From: an uncultured Petrimonas sp. | Lineage (GTDB): Bacteria; Bacteroidota; Bacteroidia; Bacteroidales; Dysgonomonadaceae | Assembly (NCBI GenBank): GCA_934621705.1 | Contig: CAKTUP010000043.1 | Location: 1 to 14,744, forward strand | Direction of reading: 5' to 3' | Length of the DNA: 14,744 nucleotides | In this document: positions 13,126 to 14,744 of the stretch, one piece after another | How positions within the stretch are numbered: the stretch's first letter is position 1 | How the letters are laid out: every line of letters starts with the position of its first letter | Position numbers and translations under genes: made by a program | Notes under the pieces: generated by a model | The model's input: the letters and a program-made list of their open reading frames with translations, nothing else | Databases searched by the model: none | Told to the model about the DNA's origin: nothing

Positions 13126-14744
13126 TTAATCACTTACTCCAATAGAAACGGGGCCAAGCAGTCCGTATTCTTTTAATGGAAGTCCGGGCTCAGGCCCTGC
13201 AATAGTCCACGTTTTTCGTTCTTTTTCAGACAATCCGGCGTCGTAAACCAACCGATTAAACCACGTACTGGTAACCTCTACCTGCAATTTATTCTCTCCT
13301 TGCTGCAAATAATCAGTGATATCCAATACGTACGGCGAAGTCCAGCAAGTGCCTGCATCCTTGCCGTTTATTTTTACTTTAGCAATAACTTCGACTCGAC
13401 CTAAATTCAAATAATATCTGTCATTAACATTCTTATCGTCCACAGAAAAAGTAGTTTCATACATTACTGTTCCGGAAAAGGATTTTCCTTCATCCGATAT
13501 TGGAAAGTCTTTCCATGCAGCCAGTTGACTGGAAACAACCGGAGAGTTTTCCACTCCCCATCCTTGTGGAAAATTAAATTGCCATGAAGCATTGGTCAAA
13601 TCTATTTTAGTATTCGACTTCGATGGTTTGAGCGGTTTATCAGATTTTTTGTTCCGAATGACTACAAAACAGGAATTTCCTGCCGGGATATCCAACTCGA
13701 CTTCAGTGTAAGCATCGTTTACTTTTGAGTTTGCCGCAACTATCTCTCCCGATAACGGGTCCCAGATTTCTACGTTACCTTCTTTACTGCGAAAAGACAC
13801 CACACCCTGAAATCCTTTTTCGGGAAAAGTGGAAAGAAAATAGATATCGGACTCATTGGTTTGGCGGTGCAACCAGCGAAGTTCTGGAGAATTGGATACG
13901 ATATCCGGTTTTATATTTTCTGCATCTAAAACCGAATGGATGTCCGATGTCTTATATACTTTCCCCTTTCCTAAAGCAAGTATATTTTGTGAACTGTCTC
14001 CCCAAAGCTTTTCAACGGCGCTATCAAATCGTTGTTTTGTTTCGTCCCCACCGCTTAAGGTTGCCAAACCCGAGGGAACATCGCCAGCAACGATCAGTCC
14101 GGCTTCCACAAACGAAGCAATTTTCTCCAGTGTTTCCGGCAACATCCGTTTGCAATCGTACAACCACAATACACGATATTGAATTCCTTCGGGAGTGACT
14201 AATTTGCCGCTCTTCATCGACAGCCGGTTCAGCAACATATCGGGATTACAATAATCGTATGAATACCCTTCGGGAAACGGAAGTAACTGAGGTGGTTTGT
14301 GATTTTGCTCGTCGCCCAAATACATCAACACGTCCGATACAGGATTTCCTGCTTCCAGCATATAATTGCATCTTGCCAGATAATCGGTAAACGAAGGCAT
14401 GTGCTGCCACCACGTCTGTAGGCGCAGAAACGGAGTCCCTATTCTCGTTCCGAACGATGTACTCGGAGGCAAAAAGTCTGTCCGTGGATTATGCGTAAAA
14501 GTATGAAAAACCAAATGTGTCACTCCTTTTGCAAAGTGATCATCGGCAATATCTTTCAGAAAACGCGGATGCTCATCCCAGGTTAATTCAAAGGAGGTAA
14601 GAGCCTCGGCAGCCACTCTTTTTTTGCCATAACCCCTTGCGGCAGAGACAGTGGGTTTAACGGGTTTGTATTCGATGCTTCCGACAAACGAATCTGAGCG
14701 GGGTTGCCAGAATTCGCACATAGGAATATCAGCATACTTATAAT
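13126..14744 (-). CDS. GH106-like alpha-L-rhamnosidase, 5' part beyond the window
   Basis: The frame stays open to the right edge (14744), adding YKYADIP before the Met at 14721, so the true start lies outside and this is the C-terminal part of a large protein. Residues are numbered here from that Met. The barrel part has PMCEFWQ, AEALTSFE (38-45), the THLVFHTFTHNP segment (68-79), and a YLARCNYML...VSDVLMYLGDE stretch (114-138), in the arrangement of family GH106 alpha-L-rhamnosidases. The end (about 375-531) is a jelly-roll galactose-binding-like domain with INGKDAGTCW (451-460) and NPL-type strands. Such enzymes remove terminal rhamnose from plant polysaccharides such as pectin and are exported, usually within polysaccharide utilisation loci. 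The rest of any such locus lies to the right. A clear terminator follows. GH106 assignment is by pattern, not alignment. Confidence 0.8.
   Translation of the reverse strand, partial: YKYADIPMCEFWQPRSDSFVGSIEYKPVKPTVSAARGYGKKRVAAEALTSFELTWDEHPRFLKDIADDHFAKGVTHLVFHTFTHNPRTDFLPPSTSFGTRIGTPFLRLQTWWQHMPSFTDYLARCNYMLEAGNPVSDVLMYLGDEQNHKPPQLLPFPEGYSYDYCNPDMLLNRLSMKSGKLVTPEGIQYRVLWLYDCKRMLPETLEKIASFVEAGLIVAGDVPSGLATLSGGDETKQRFDSAVEKLWGDSSQNILALGKGKVYKTSDIHSVLDAENIKPDIVSNSPELRWLHRQTNESDIYFLSTFPEKGFQGVVSFRSKEGNVEIWDPLSGEIVAANSKVNDAYTEVELDIPAGNSCFVVIRNKKSDKPLKPSKSNTKIDLTNASWQFNFPQGWGVENSPVVSSQLAAWKDFPISDEGKSFSGTVMYETTFSVDDKNVNDRYYLNLGRVEVIAKVKINGKDAGTCWTSPYVLDITDYLQQGENKLQVEVTSTWFNRLVYDAGLSEKERKTWTIAGPEPGLPLKEYGLLGPVSIGVSD

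Noticed and set aside
1..14744. tRNA, rRNA or CRISPR array
   Set aside because: No cloverleaf, rRNA core sequence or regularly spaced direct repeats with unique spacers were found by eye. The heptad arrays have no spacers.

Overview
The window is a stretch of a Bacteroidota chromosome, most likely order Bacteroidales. The evidence is the typical gene set (POT peptide transporter, CreD operon, GH106-like glycosidase, tryptophanase), weak Shine-Dalgarno signals, and several perfect matches to the Bacteroidota -7 promoter box TAnnTTTG. The family or genus cannot be fixed from the sequence alone.

Layout. From 1 to about 3616 the genes run on the minus strand: a POT/PTR2 transporter (2081-3616), then recJ (123-1838), then the first 24 codons of recQ (1-74), cut by the left edge. 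recJ and recQ are 48 bp apart and give a RecF-pathway exonuclease/helicase pair. A 90-bp divergent promoter region (3617-3706) separates these from a plus-strand run with very short gaps: mnmA (tRNA 2-thiolation), a TRIC/UPF0126 membrane protein, a small outer-membrane beta-barrel protein and the GTPase hflX (3707-7213).

From 7214 to 10634 the region looks accessory. It holds an AT-rich antitoxin/PIN-toxin pair, a 29-codon ORF overlapping the toxin stop, tryptophanase (tnaA, indole production) in host-like composition, an AT-rich lone trypsin-like protease without a signal peptide, and a 150-bp MITE-like element with nested inverted repeats.

From 10635 to 13048 a minus-strand operon runs: six-helix membrane protein, winged-helix regulator with a GTG start overlapping the upstream stop, then creD. 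A perfect 20-bp palindrome sits before creD. The right end carries a GH106-like alpha-L-rhamnosidase gene, cut by the right edge, with a good intrinsic terminator.

The most unusual signal is a set of short arrays, each of a different word but all with a 7-bp period. They lie in the spacers before recQ, hflX and tnaA, with three separate arrays in the tnaA spacer. The recQ and tnaA arrays share the same heptamer up to rotation. No complete new multi-gene system was recognised. The best candidates for something undescribed are the heptad arrays, the lone cytoplasmic protease, and the toxin-antitoxin pair with its overlapping small ORF.
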